Notes under the pieces: model-generated
Seen by the model: the letters and a program-made list of their open reading frames with translations, nothing else
Database searches by the model: none
Told to the model about the DNA's origin: nothing
NCBI GenBank assembly: GCA_934623455.1
Contig: CAKTVK010000016.1
Location: 1 to 30,135 of the forward strand
DNA: 30,135 bases
Direction: 5' to 3'
Source: an uncultured Eggerthellaceae bacterium
GTDB taxonomy: Bacteria > Actinomycetota > Coriobacteriia > Coriobacteriales > Eggerthellaceae
Translations under genes and position numbers: made by a program
In this document: positions 7,350-14,685 of the stretch, one piece after another
Layout of the letters: each line of letters begins with the position of its first letter
How positions within the stretch are numbered: the stretch's first letter is position 1

Positions 7350-8171
7350 ATGATTGAATTCAAGGACGTTCGGTTTACGTACGATGGCACCAACTGGGCA
7401 ATAAACGGCGTAACGACAAGCATCCAACCAGGCGAATTCGTGTGCATCCTGGGTGGGAACGGCAGTGGAAAATCAACGCTTGCCAAGCATATCAACGCGC
7501 TGCTCATTCCCGATGAAGGCGAAGTGCGCGTGGGCGAATGGAGCACCGCCGACGAAGACGCGCGCTACCTTATTCGCAGCACAGCCGGCATGGTGTTCCA
7601 AAACCCTGACGACCAAATTGTGGCAACGCTTGTGGAAAACGATGTGGCGTTTGGCCCTGAAAATCTGGGCGTTCCCACCGATGAACTGCGTGAACGTATA
7701 ACGGCTTCCCTGAAGGCGGTTGGCCTTTCGGGCTTCGAGAAAGCCGAGACAGCCGCACTTTCCGGCGGCCAGAAGCAGCGCGTGGCCATTGCCGGCGTGC
7801 TTGCCATGAAACCGCGCGTCCTGATTCTTGATGAAGCATCGGCCATGATCGACCCCCGCGGTCGAACAGGGCTGATGCGCATCGTACGCGAGCTGAACGG
7901 CAAAGGCTTCACTATCATCATGATCACCCACTTTATGGAGGAAGCGGCCGCGGCCCAGCGCATTCTGGTTATGGAAGCCGGACGTATTTGCATGGAGGGC
8001 ACACCGAACGAAGTGCTCAAGTGCGCCGATGAGCTACGTCACCTGCACCTGGACGTGCCGTTTTCTGTGCAGTTTTCGCTTGCCTGCCAAGACGCGGGTC
8101 TTCCCGTTACCACCACCCTTGACGCGCAAACATTGGAGGACGAACTATGCAACTTACTTTTGACCAGGTAA
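7350..8171 (+). CDS. ecfA1: ECF transporter ATPase EcfA1
   Basis: A 273-residue ABC ATPase energising riboflavin uptake. It shows an A-loop Tyr (FTYDG), Walker A GGNGSGKST (residues 35-43), a Q-loop in FQNPDDQI (residue 84), signature LSGGQ (137-141), Walker B VLILDEASAMIDP (158-169) and an H-loop His in ITHFMEEA (194). LDEA-S-A-M-I-D corresponds to the A1-type LDEATSMLDP. The C-terminal domain (FSVQFSLACQDAGLPV) is typical of ECF ATPases. It overlaps ecfA2 by 25 bases, which implies tight translational coupling of the heterodimer. Confidence 0.93.
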   Translation: MIEFKDVRFTYDGTNWAINGVTTSIQPGEFVCILGGNGSGKSTLAKHINALLIPDEGEVRVGEWSTADEDARYLIRSTAGMVFQNPDDQIVATLVENDVAFGPENLGVPTDELRERITASLKAVGLSGFEKAETAALSGGQKQRVAIAGVLAMKPRVLILDEASAMIDPRGRTGLMRIVRELNGKGFTIIMITHFMEEAAAAQRILVMEAGRICMEGTPNEVLKCADELRHLHLDVPFSVQFSLACQDAGLPVTTTLDAQTLEDELCNLLLTR

Positions 8172-9205
8172 GTTTCACCTATGACGCCTCGCTCGCGCGC
8201 GAGGAAAAGAAGCGTGCGAAGAAAGCGGCGAAGCGAAGCGGTGCGGCAAACAATGCGAACGCCGAAGCTGCCGGGGCTGCCGGAGCCTGCGCCCATGCCA
8301 GCATTGCCGGCGTTGCGGAAGCCGCAGACGCCACGCCTTCCCCCACCGCATATGCCGATTGGGGCAACAACCCCGACAACCGGTGGGCGCTGCAAAACAT
8401 CAGCTTCACCGTGAATGAAGGCGATTTTTTGGGCATTGCCGGACATACCGGCAGCGGAAAATCCACGTTGCTGCAGCACATGAATGGCCTGCTTGAACCC
8501 ACGTGCGGGCGCATAACGCTCGATGGTGCCAACCTGGCCGATAAAGCCACGCGCAAGCAATGCCGTGCCGCCGTGGGCGTGGTGTTCCAATATCCCGAGC
8601 GGCAACTGTTCGCCGCCACCGTGTACGACGACGTTGCTTTCGGCCCGCGCAACCTCAAACTCGATGAAGCCGAAGTGGGCCGCCGCGTTCGCACATCGCT
8701 GGAATCCGTAGGACTCTCTTGCGACGACCTGGGCAACGCAAGCCCATTTGAGTTGTCGGGCGGTCAGCAGCGTCGCGTGGCCTTCGCAGGCGTTTTGGCC
8801 ATGAACCCGCAGGTTCTGGTTCTTGACGAGCCCACCGCTGGCCTTGATCCCGAAGCGAAAGCAACGTTTCTACAGCTCATCGACACGCTGCACGCCCAAG
8901 GCATGACCGTGGTTATGGTGTCGCACAACATGGACGACTTGGCGCGCTTCTGCAATCGCATCATCGTGCTGAATCAAGGCCAACTTGTTTTGGAAGGAAC
9001 ACCTGAACAGGTGTTTTCCCACGAAGAAAAGCTGCATGCCATAGGGCTTGACATTCCCACCGCACAGCACCTGGTGAACAACTTGCGTGCGCGCGGCGTG
9101 AAGCTCCCCGTAAGGCTCTTCTTTGATGCCCAGGATTTGGCGAACGCATGCGCGACGCTGTATACGCAGGTCGCAGGAGATGCGCAGGAGGCCCCACAAT
9201 CATGA
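8147..9205 (+). CDS. ecfA2: ECF transporter ATPase EcfA2, with Ala-rich insertion
   Basis: A 352-residue second ATPase of the heterodimer, with Walker A GHTGSGKST (residues 99-107), Q-loop FQYPERQLF (148), LSGGQ (203-207), LVLDEPTAGLDP (225-234) and VSHNMDDLA (His260). EcfA2 is normally about 280-290 residues. The excess is a segment at residues about 15-76 between the first strand (VSFTYDA) and WALQNISFTVNEGD. It begins with a charged stretch (REEKKRAKKAAKRSG) and continues as Ala-rich low complexity. The core is otherwise intact, so the protein is probably active. ATG at 8147 has GGAGG seven bases upstream. Its stop overlaps the ecfT start (ATGA). Confidence 0.93.
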   Translation: MQLTFDQVSFTYDASLAREEKKRAKKAAKRSGAANNANAEAAGAAGACAHASIAGVAEAADATPSPTAYADWGNNPDNRWALQNISFTVNEGDFLGIAGHTGSGKSTLLQHMNGLLEPTCGRITLDGANLADKATRKQCRAAVGVVFQYPERQLFAATVYDDVAFGPRNLKLDEAEVGRRVRTSLESVGLSCDDLGNASPFELSGGQQRRVAFAGVLAMNPQVLVLDEPTAGLDPEAKATFLQLIDTLHAQGMTVVMVSHNMDDLARFCNRIIVLNQGQLVLEGTPEQVFSHEEKLHAIGLDIPTAQHLVNNLRARGVKLPVRLFFDAQDLANACATLYTQVAGDAQEAPQS

Positions 9206-10014
9206 GCTCCCCCACCGCCCTGATATTCGGACGCTATGTTCCTGGAACCAGCGTGGTACACGCCTTGGACGCGCGCTGCAAGCTTACGTTGCTGCTGGTG
9301 TTTATCGCCGCGAACGTCATCACAACCACGCCGGTTGCCGTTGTTCTGTGCGCTGCATTCGTGATAGCTGCGTATTGCGCCGCCCGTATTTCCGCACGCA
9401 CGGCTTTTACCTGCGTGGGACCGCTTTTGATCATTGTTGTTTTCACCGCTATCGCGAATCTGTTTTTCGTGCAAGGCGGCGCCACACTTTGGAGCGCAGG
9501 ACCAGTTACTATCACCGAAAACGGCCTGTACCAGGCAATTCTTATGTCGTTTCGCCTGACCATCTTGCTATTTGGCGCATGCTTAGTCACCATGACCACC
9601 ACCGCGCTTGACATCACCGATGCCTTCGAAAGCATGCTCGCGCCGTTCGCGCGCTTCGGATTGCCCGCCCACGAGCTTGCCATGATTGCCGGCATCGCGC
9701 TGCGGTTTTTGCCCCAGTTCGCCGCCGAATTCGTAAGCACGCGCAACGCCCAGATAAGCAGAGGCGCTTCGTTTTCGGAAGGCTCCCTGAAAGAGCGCGC
9801 CCACGCCTTCAGCGCGCTGTTCGTGCCGCTGTTCGCTAGCGTCTTTCGCCATGCCGACACGTTGGCGGCGGGCATGGACGCCCGATGCTACCACGGCGGT
9901 ACAGGACGCACCCACCTGCATGAGCACGCGTTCCACGCGCGCGATGCGGTCGCCAGTGCTCTCACGCTGCTTCTTCTTGCAGCGACGATCGTCTGCAAAG
10001 TCATGGGATGGTAG
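9202..10014 (+). CDS. ecfT: ECF transporter transmembrane component EcfT
   Basis: A 270-residue membrane protein that links the ATPases to RibU. It begins SSPTALIFGRYVPGTSVVHALDARCKL, the conserved YxPGxSxxHxLDPRxK entry of EcfT. Five or so hydrophobic helices follow. The two coupling-helix motifs are recognisable: AQISRGA (A-R-G type, where Ala-Gln-Ile-Ser precedes Arg-Gly) and AGMDARCYHGGTGRT near the C-terminal side. I use ATG 9202, with AGGAGG upstream and a four-base overlap with ecfA2; the longer frame from 9148 lies inside ecfA2. It is the last gene of the ribU operon and converges on the DUF1292 gene over a palindromic repeat. Confidence 0.93.
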   Translation: MSSPTALIFGRYVPGTSVVHALDARCKLTLLLVFIAANVITTTPVAVVLCAAFVIAAYCAARISARTAFTCVGPLLIIVVFTAIANLFFVQGGATLWSAGPVTITENGLYQAILMSFRLTILLFGACLVTMTTTALDITDAFESMLAPFARFGLPAHELAMIAGIALRFLPQFAAEFVSTRNAQISRGASFSEGSLKERAHAFSALFVPLFASVFRHADTLAAGMDARCYHGGTGRTHLHEHAFHARDAVASALTLLLLAATIVCKVMGW

Positions 10015-10028
10015 GTGAACAGGGATGA

Positions 10029-10063
10029 AATTGTTGACAAAAGGTGGGGTAATTTGTCAACAA
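10029..10063. repeat. 31-nt dispersed palindromic repeat, copy 2, with longer arms
   Basis: Bases 10029-10059 are identical to 3075-3105. In this copy the arms extend to 11 bp: TTGTTGACAAA (10031-10041) and TTTGTCAACAA (10053-10063) around AGGTGGGGTAA. It lies in the 66-base space between the convergent 3' ends of ecfT and the DUF1292 gene. The hairpin could end transcripts from both sides but has no T run, so its role is open. Confidence 0.72.
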
Positions 10064-10080
10064 TGCGGGTAGGGGCAGGA

Positions 10081-10401
10081 CTATTCGAAGTCGTACAGCG
10101 CTTGGGTAGCCTGGCGGAAGTCCTCGTAGACCTCTTGCGCAATGCCTTCGTCGTCAACGAATTCGAACGCTTCCGGCTGATCTTCTTCATCAACCGCGGT
10201 CGCTTCCATAATAACCAGTTCACCCGAAGAACCCACGGGCTCATCGTCGCTTACCGGGAAAAAGAAACCGTAACGACGCCCGCCGTGCAGAATCAATCCA
10301 AGAAACTCCAGATCGACTAAATCGCCCTTTTCATCCTCGAAGGTATAGACCATTCCCTCTTCGATGGGCGGACAAAAATTCGGCGCGCTTCCCTGACGCA
10401 T
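10081..10401 (-). CDS. DUF1292-family protein
   Basis: A 106-residue, very acidic protein. VYTFEDEKGDLVDLEFLGLILHGGRRYGFFFPV, then GELVIMEATAVDEEDQPEAFEFVDDE and a C-terminal helix EVYEDFRQATQALYDFE match DUF1292: T-x-x-D-E-x-G-x-x-x-x-x-x-L, Y-x-x-L-x-P, and a closing helix. No biochemical role is known for the family, which in Firmicutes often lies near the Holliday-junction resolvase gene; that is not the case here. I use ATG at 10401, with AAAGGAA upstream, not the frame start at 10464. Monocistronic, convergent with ecfT. Confidence 0.82.
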   Translation of the reverse strand: MRQGSAPNFCPPIEEGMVYTFEDEKGDLVDLEFLGLILHGGRRYGFFFPVSDDEPVGSSGELVIMEATAVDEEDQPEAFEFVDDEGIAQEVYEDFRQATQALYDFE

Positions 10402-10612
10402 ACGAGTTCCTTTCCTCGAAAAACCACTACGCGAACAGGGTACCACAGCCGTCGCCCGTTGCAATCAACTATAATTGATGCGGGCGACGCCCTAACAAGA
10501 ATAACGCACACACAAATGCGCTTCTTCCGACCGACGTCCGCACGAACAGCGCATCGTTAACGCACGCCTTTCGCGCTCTTCATCCCCCTATAATAAGAAG
10601 AAGGATACGCTC

Positions 10613-11134
10613 ATGACCACATATTTTGCACCCGTTGAAACAGAAGAGCAAACACGTGAGCTGGCTAATATAGCAGGCGCCATTTGGAACGAATACTGGC
10701 CGGCAATCATCGGGCAAGAACAAACGACCTACATGGTTGAACGATTCCAATCATACGATGCTATCACGCGCGATATGATAGAAAATAATTACGAATATTG
10801 GTTCGTGGTGGCAGATAAAGATGAGCCGACCGAATGCATTGTGGGCTTCACGGGCGGACACAACGAACCCGAAACGAACCGCTTCTTTATCTCGAAAATC
10901 TACCTTTTCGCACAGGAACGCGGCAAGCATTTCGCGAGCGACGTTATTGCGTTCTATAACGACCTGTGTTTGCAACGCGGGCTTGCCGCAATGTATCTTA
11001 CGGTAAATAAACGCAATGAGCTGGGTATTCGCGCCTATCAAGGTAAGGGATTCGAAACAATTGATGCCGTAGCAGCCGACATCGGTCACGGCTTTGTCAT
11101 GGACGATTTCATTATGGAGCGCCGCGCACAGTAA
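10613..11134 (+). CDS. GNAT-family N-acetyltransferase
   Basis: A 173-residue acetyltransferase. The acetyl-CoA motif A is FFISKIYLFAQERGKHFASD (Q-x-R-G-x-x-A pyrophosphate loop). YLTVNKRNELGIRAYQGKGF is motif B, with the usual N-x-x-x-x-x-x-Y-x-x-x-G-F ending. The N-terminal half (ANIAGAIWNEYWPAIIGQEQ, TTYMVERFQ) resembles small-molecule acetyltransferases that Firmicutes and Actinobacteria carry in many copies. The acceptor is unknown. TATAAT at 10589-10594 and AAGAAGGA form a short leader. A two-hairpin dispersed element follows 57 bases after the stop. Confidence 0.88.
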   Translation: MTTYFAPVETEEQTRELANIAGAIWNEYWPAIIGQEQTTYMVERFQSYDAITRDMIENNYEYWFVVADKDEPTECIVGFTGGHNEPETNRFFISKIYLFAQERGKHFASDVIAFYNDLCLQRGLAAMYLTVNKRNELGIRAYQGKGFETIDAVAADIGHGFVMDDFIMERRAQ

Positions 11135-11191
11135 TGGCGGACCAGGCTGCACAGGCCGCGCGCCGTGAGACATACCAGCGCGGCGGCACAA

Positions 11192-11296
11192 GGTTGAGCC
11201 GAACTGCTGAGCCTGGATAAGTTAAGCGAATTCCAGCCAAGAAGAAGCATCATCCAGGCGAAGTCGCGAGGTGAACGCCTTGCTCCGCGCGAGCAA
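11192..11296 (+). repeat. Two-hairpin dispersed element, copy B (3' of GNAT gene)
   Basis: Matches copy A (5259-5358). GCCTGGAT (11211-11218) pairs with ATCCAGGC (11252-11259), and the flanks CTGCTGA and GAAGTC are conserved. The second hairpin is TTGCTC (11280-11285), loop CGCGC, GAGCAA (11291-11296). Relative to copy A the loop is the same while two of the four shared stem pairs differ in a compensatory way. The rest of the gap 11135-11468 holds only the terminator hairpin described next. Confidence 0.65.
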
Positions 11297-11325
11297 CTAC
11301 CGTCACAACAGCACCGCAAACGCAA

Positions 11326-11361
11326 GAAGGGCGCCTGACCAGCTGGCCAAGCGCCCCCTTC
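11326..11361. terminator. Hairpin between convergent GNAT and DASS genes, probably a bidirectional terminator
   Basis: GAAGGGCGC (11326-11334) pairs with GCGCCCCCTTC (11351-11361) with a small bulge, and CCAGCTGG inside the loop can pair further. The plus strand continues with a CT-rich stretch, the minus strand with TTCTTGCGTTT. It sits between convergent genes, so it may stop transcripts from either side. Confidence 0.5.
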
Positions 11362-11468
11362 TCTCTCTTCGGTTAGCAGTGCTCCGCAGGGTTTTCCGCT
11401 CAGCTGCTGCAGCCATCGCACTCAGCTGCAGCAGCATGCACATCAAACCTGATCAGCGACCGTTCGCA

Positions 11469-12893
11469 TTACACAAATCCGTACAGTCCGCAGATAAGCG
11501 GCAAGCACACCGACGTCAGAACAACCAGGAACAACGTAGGGATAATGCCTGCCTTCGCATATTGTCCCATGGTGTAATAGCCCGTGGAATACGTAAGCAC
11601 CGGCACGCAGTCAAGCGGCAGAATGTAGCTCACGGATGCTTCCCATGCCACCACCATGAGCATGGCATACATAGGAATGCCGAAGTCCATGGCAATGGTT
11701 CCCAAGGGGAACGCCAAAATGCCTGCAACCGCCGGGCCAACGGGAACCACGTTGTGCATAATGGCGCCAATAAGCGAAGCCACCAGCATCAAGATAAGCG
11801 GCACTTTCATGAAATCCGGCGTAATGGTCATGATAGTTTCCACAATCCAGTTGCCGGCGCCCGTGGTTACCACGAAATGACCTGCGGAAATAACGCACAT
11901 GATAAGCAGAATGATATCCCAGTTCATACGCTTGAGCAGACTCTTGAAGTCAAGCGGATTCCAGCCGGGAATGCTCAAAAGCACCATAGCCACAATAGCA
12001 ATTTCCGCCGTGTTCAAAAACGTGAGCCACGAGCTTGCAATCCAGAAGATCAGCGCGGCGGCAATAACGCCCACCGTCTTCCACTCGCACGGCTGCATCT
12101 TCGGCAAGTCCGAAACTTCGCGCATGGTTTCATCCACCGCATGTTGCGAAATAGGCTCGGGTTTGAACCACACGCACAAGAAAAGCCAGCTGGCAATCAG
12201 AAGAACAATCGCAAACGGTGCGCCGATCATCATCCATTCGACAAAGCTCATCTCCACGCCGAACAGGCTGGAAAACAAACTTACCGTCAACACATTGCAG
12301 CCATTGCCTGCCATGCACGCCATGCCGCCGGCATACGACGCATACGGAATGGCAATCATCATGGCTGAGCCCAAACGCGACGTTCCGCGTTCCGTTCCGT
12401 TGAGTTCCAGCAAGCGCTTACCCACGGAAATGAACACGCCGCACGCAGCAACATCGCTCATGACCAGGGACAATAATGCGCACGCGCACATGAAGCCCAA
12501 AATGACTTTGCGGCTGTCGTTTCCCGCCCAGCGCAGCACCAAACCGCATACACGCGTGGGAATCGTGGTGGCATCAAGAGCAACGGTAAACGCAAACGTA
12601 CCCATAAGAAAGAAGACGGTCGAACCAATGGAATTGGCGTACGCGTCGTTGAATGAGCAGACGCCCATGATGGGCATCATCACCAGAATAAGCAGCGCCG
12701 TTGCTGCCAAAGGAAGTGCTTCGGTGACCCAGAGCAGAACGCCCGCCACCAGAATAGTCATGACCATGCGGCCTTCATAGGCCAAACCCGCCGTTTCGGG
12801 GGCAAGCGCTGCTGCCGCAATAAGCAACGCAGCAATAGCAAGAACAACCACGTTTCGCGGTCTGAACGAAACGGGCTTTATAAGCTCCGACAT
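11469..12893 (-). CDS. DASS/SLC13-family anion permease, copy 1
   Basis: A 474-residue membrane protein with about 11-12 hydrophobic segments. Family landmarks are LLWVTEALPLAATALLILVMMPIMG (TM2-3), FLMGTFAFTVALDAT, VMSDVAACGVF (residues 144-154, the place of the first SNT sodium motif) and HNVVPVGPA (the second SNT position). The DASS family imports di- and tricarboxylates or sulfate, usually with sodium. Both SNT motifs are changed here (SDV, and no SNT in repeat 2), and MAGNGCN replaces the usual G-T-P-x-N. Coupling and substrate therefore cannot be assumed. ATG 12893 has GGGAGG upstream. It follows copy 2 but has its own promoter and operator-like repeat. Divergence from copy 2 is large, so this is not a recent duplication. 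Confidence 0.85.
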   Translation of the reverse strand: MSELIKPVSFRPRNVVVLAIAALLIAAAALAPETAGLAYEGRMVMTILVAGVLLWVTEALPLAATALLILVMMPIMGVCSFNDAYANSIGSTVFFLMGTFAFTVALDATTIPTRVCGLVLRWAGNDSRKVILGFMCACALLSLVMSDVAACGVFISVGKRLLELNGTERGTSRLGSAMMIAIPYASYAGGMACMAGNGCNVLTVSLFSSLFGVEMSFVEWMMIGAPFAIVLLIASWLFLCVWFKPEPISQHAVDETMREVSDLPKMQPCEWKTVGVIAAALIFWIASSWLTFLNTAEIAIVAMVLLSIPGWNPLDFKSLLKRMNWDIILLIMCVISAGHFVVTTGAGNWIVETIMTITPDFMKVPLILMLVASLIGAIMHNVVPVGPAVAGILAFPLGTIAMDFGIPMYAMLMVVAWEASVSYILPLDCVPVLTYSTGYYTMGQYAKAGIIPTLFLVVLTSVCLPLICGLYGFV

Positions 12894-12968
12894 GTATCCT
12901 CCCCTTTTGGATAGTCTTGTGTGTCGTTTTGGGGTACGCAGAATTCCTTTCTCTACGCCCTGAGAGCT

Positions 12969-13012
12969 ATGACCAATTCGCAGCATTATGCCATATCGTT
13001 GGTCATTTTCAA
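12969..13012 (-). promoter_or_regulatory. Promoter with overlapping palindromic operator ahead of DASS copy 1
   Basis: Minus-strand TTGAAA (13012-13007), a 16-base spacer and CATAAT (12990-12985) form a promoter. ATGACCAA (12969-12976) and TTGGTCAT (12999-13006) are perfect inverted halves bracketing the -10 box. A second, weaker inverted pair, ATAAGT and ACTTAT (13012-13017, 13035-13040), lies upstream. This looks like a repressor or regulator site giving copy 1 separate control. No regulator is identified. Confidence 0.5.
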
Positions 13013-13096
13013 TAAGTGATTTTTGAGAATAAAGACTTATCACGGGCACGTTTTGCGAACCATTTGCACAACCTGCAACGATTCCCCGCGCCCCGC

Positions 13097-13141
13097 AAAA
13101 AAGCCCTTTACGGGAAGGGGGAAGACAAAACGCCCTCCCCC
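13097..13141 (-). terminator. Intrinsic terminator after DASS copy 2
   Basis: On the minus strand CCCTT (13119-13115) pairs with AAGGG (13108-13104) and is followed by CTTTTTT (13103-13097). A larger G5/C5 hairpin overlaps on its 5' side. It lies 40-80 bases past the stop of DASS copy 2, so the molybdoenzyme transcript probably ends here, before DASS copy 1. Confidence 0.6.
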
Positions 13142-13180
13142 TTTGCATCGAGTAATTAACGCATCACTCACGCGACACTC

Positions 13181-14599
13181 TTAGAGCGCACCCATCATCG
13201 GCGGAATGACCAGCAAGCATACCGAGAACACGACAAACGTAATAATCGTGGTAGGCAAGCCGCCCTTGAACATCTCGCCAAACTTGTAATACCCACGCGA
13301 GTAAGAAACCAGCAACACAGAGTCCAGCGGAACCAGGAAGCACAGTGCGCACCACAAAGCCAGCATCAAAGCCGTTGCGGTGAAGTTGCCACCTACGGCA
13401 CCGACCAGGCCAAATACCGGGGCGCATACCAGCGCTGCCAGACCAGGGCCCGAGGGGAAGAAGTTGTGGATGATAGCCAGAGCCACGGAGATGATAAGGA
13501 ACAGAACCAGGAAGCTCATGTCAGCCGTTACGGACAGCAGGATGTCAACAATCCAAGCAACAGCGCCAGAGACAGACATTGCCTTTACAATGCCGTTGAT
13601 GGAAGCCATCATAAGCAGAATCTCCCAGGGGCTTTCCTCGCGGTATTCCTTCATGGTGACCATGGAAGTACCCGGCAGGAACAGGAAGCCCAAAGCCATC
13701 AGGGCAACGAACGTGGTGTTCAGAACAGGCAGCCAAGAGCTCAAAATCCACAGAACAATAGCGACCAAGATAACGCCAATGTTGAACTTCTCTTTGAACT
13801 CCATAGCAGGCATGGAGTCAACGTCTGCCAGAAACGTATCGATTGCTTCCTGAGAAAGCGGCTCGGGTTTGTAAACCTTGATCAGGGCAATCCAGGTCAA
13901 AACCAAAGAAATCACTACAGGAATAATGGTGTAGCCGAACCACTCGGCAAACGTGATGGTCATACCAACGGTGGACTCCATCAGGCCCAGAACAACAACG
14001 TTGATGGGAGTACCGGAAGGAAGCAGGCAGCCACCGAACATAACAGCAAACGGGATTGCCATAGAAATGCAGCGACCCAGGTTGGATTCGCCCGGAACAG
14101 CGCCCTGCGCGTCAAGCAGCGTGATTGCAAAGGCCATCATGATTGCGGTCAAAGCAATGTTGGACATGCAAACAGAAATGATAGCGGAAACAATCATAAA
14201 GCCCAAGATGATCAGGTTCGTGTTGCCCTTCGTAATCTTGATGATCTGGGCAATCATGCGCTTGGGGAACGTGGAAGCGCTCAAGAACGTGGTGAAGCCG
14301 AAGATACCAATGAACATCCACAGAGCGCTGCTGAATGTTGCAGCCCAAATGTCGTTGTACTTCGCAATTCCCAAGAAACCGCACGCGCCCACCATCACCA
14401 AAGACGTGATAGGAAGCGGGAGCGCTTCAGTGGCCCACATAACCACGGCGGCCAGCAAAACCATGATTGCGGTTTGGCCTTCGCGGCTTAATTCAGGCGA
14501 CCACAGGGGGCCGAACTGGCCAATCAAGACCAAAACGAGTGCGACAATAATCCAGATGTATTTCATCGTGGTCTTATTGCCTTTAGCATCAGATGCCAT
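13181..14599 (-). CDS. DASS/SLC13-family anion permease, copy 2
   Basis: A 472-residue polytopic membrane protein with the DASS pattern: MWATEALPLPITSLVMVGACGFLG, FGFTTFLSAS, CMSNIALTAIMMAFAITLL (SNI at residues 146-148, where the first SNT motif belongs), LPSGTPINVVVLG (194-204) and HNFFPSGPGLAAL (378-390, second SNT position). About 11-12 hydrophobic segments. Known relatives carry citrate, succinate, tartrate or sulfate. The repeat-1 sodium motif is nearly canonical, the repeat-2 motif is not. It lies downstream of the molybdoenzyme beta gene with an 86-base gap containing a strong hairpin, and has AGGAGG before its ATG. The context suggests it imports the molybdoenzyme's substrate, or exchanges it for product. 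Confidence 0.88.
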   Translation of the reverse strand: MASDAKGNKTTMKYIWIIVALVLVLIGQFGPLWSPELSREGQTAIMVLLAAVVMWATEALPLPITSLVMVGACGFLGIAKYNDIWAATFSSALWMFIGIFGFTTFLSASTFPKRMIAQIIKITKGNTNLIILGFMIVSAIISVCMSNIALTAIMMAFAITLLDAQGAVPGESNLGRCISMAIPFAVMFGGCLLPSGTPINVVVLGLMESTVGMTITFAEWFGYTIIPVVISLVLTWIALIKVYKPEPLSQEAIDTFLADVDSMPAMEFKEKFNIGVILVAIVLWILSSWLPVLNTTFVALMALGFLFLPGTSMVTMKEYREESPWEILLMMASINGIVKAMSVSGAVAWIVDILLSVTADMSFLVLFLIISVALAIIHNFFPSGPGLAALVCAPVFGLVGAVGGNFTATALMLALWCALCFLVPLDSVLLVSYSRGYYKFGEMFKGGLPTTIITFVVFSVCLLVIPPMMGAL

Positions 14600-14625
14600 T
14601 TTTCCTCCTAAAATGAGCAGTCAGT

Positions 14626-14650
14626 GGGCCTTGCCGGCCTGGCAAGGCCC
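14626..14650 (-). other. 10-bp GC-rich hairpin between beta subunit and DASS copy 2
   Basis: GGGCCTTGCC (14626-14635) and GGCAAGGCCC (14641-14650) form a perfect stem with a five-base loop. On the coding (minus) strand it is followed by ACTGACTGCTC, not by a T run, so it is more likely an mRNA-processing or stabilising stem, or an attenuator, than a full terminator. It could set different transcript levels for enzyme and transporter. Confidence 0.5.
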
Positions 14651-14685
14651 TCCCCTTTTATATAGCTACCTTACGTAACGCTGCT

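Noticed and set aside
3075..10063. The 31-nt repeat as a CRISPR repeat
   Set aside because: Only two copies about 7 kb apart, no spacer array and no cas genes in the window.
10400..10600. Possible tRNA or small RNA in the gap before the GNAT gene
   Set aside because: The hairpins (for example around GGGCGTCGCCC) do not form a cloverleaf; the region is explained by divergent promoters.
11271..14678. Long plus-strand open frames (such as 11271-12368 and 13466-14491) opposite the DASS genes
   Set aside because: His/Asn/Arg-rich translations typical of antisense to membrane-protein codons; the minus-strand genes have clear family motifs and ribosome sites.
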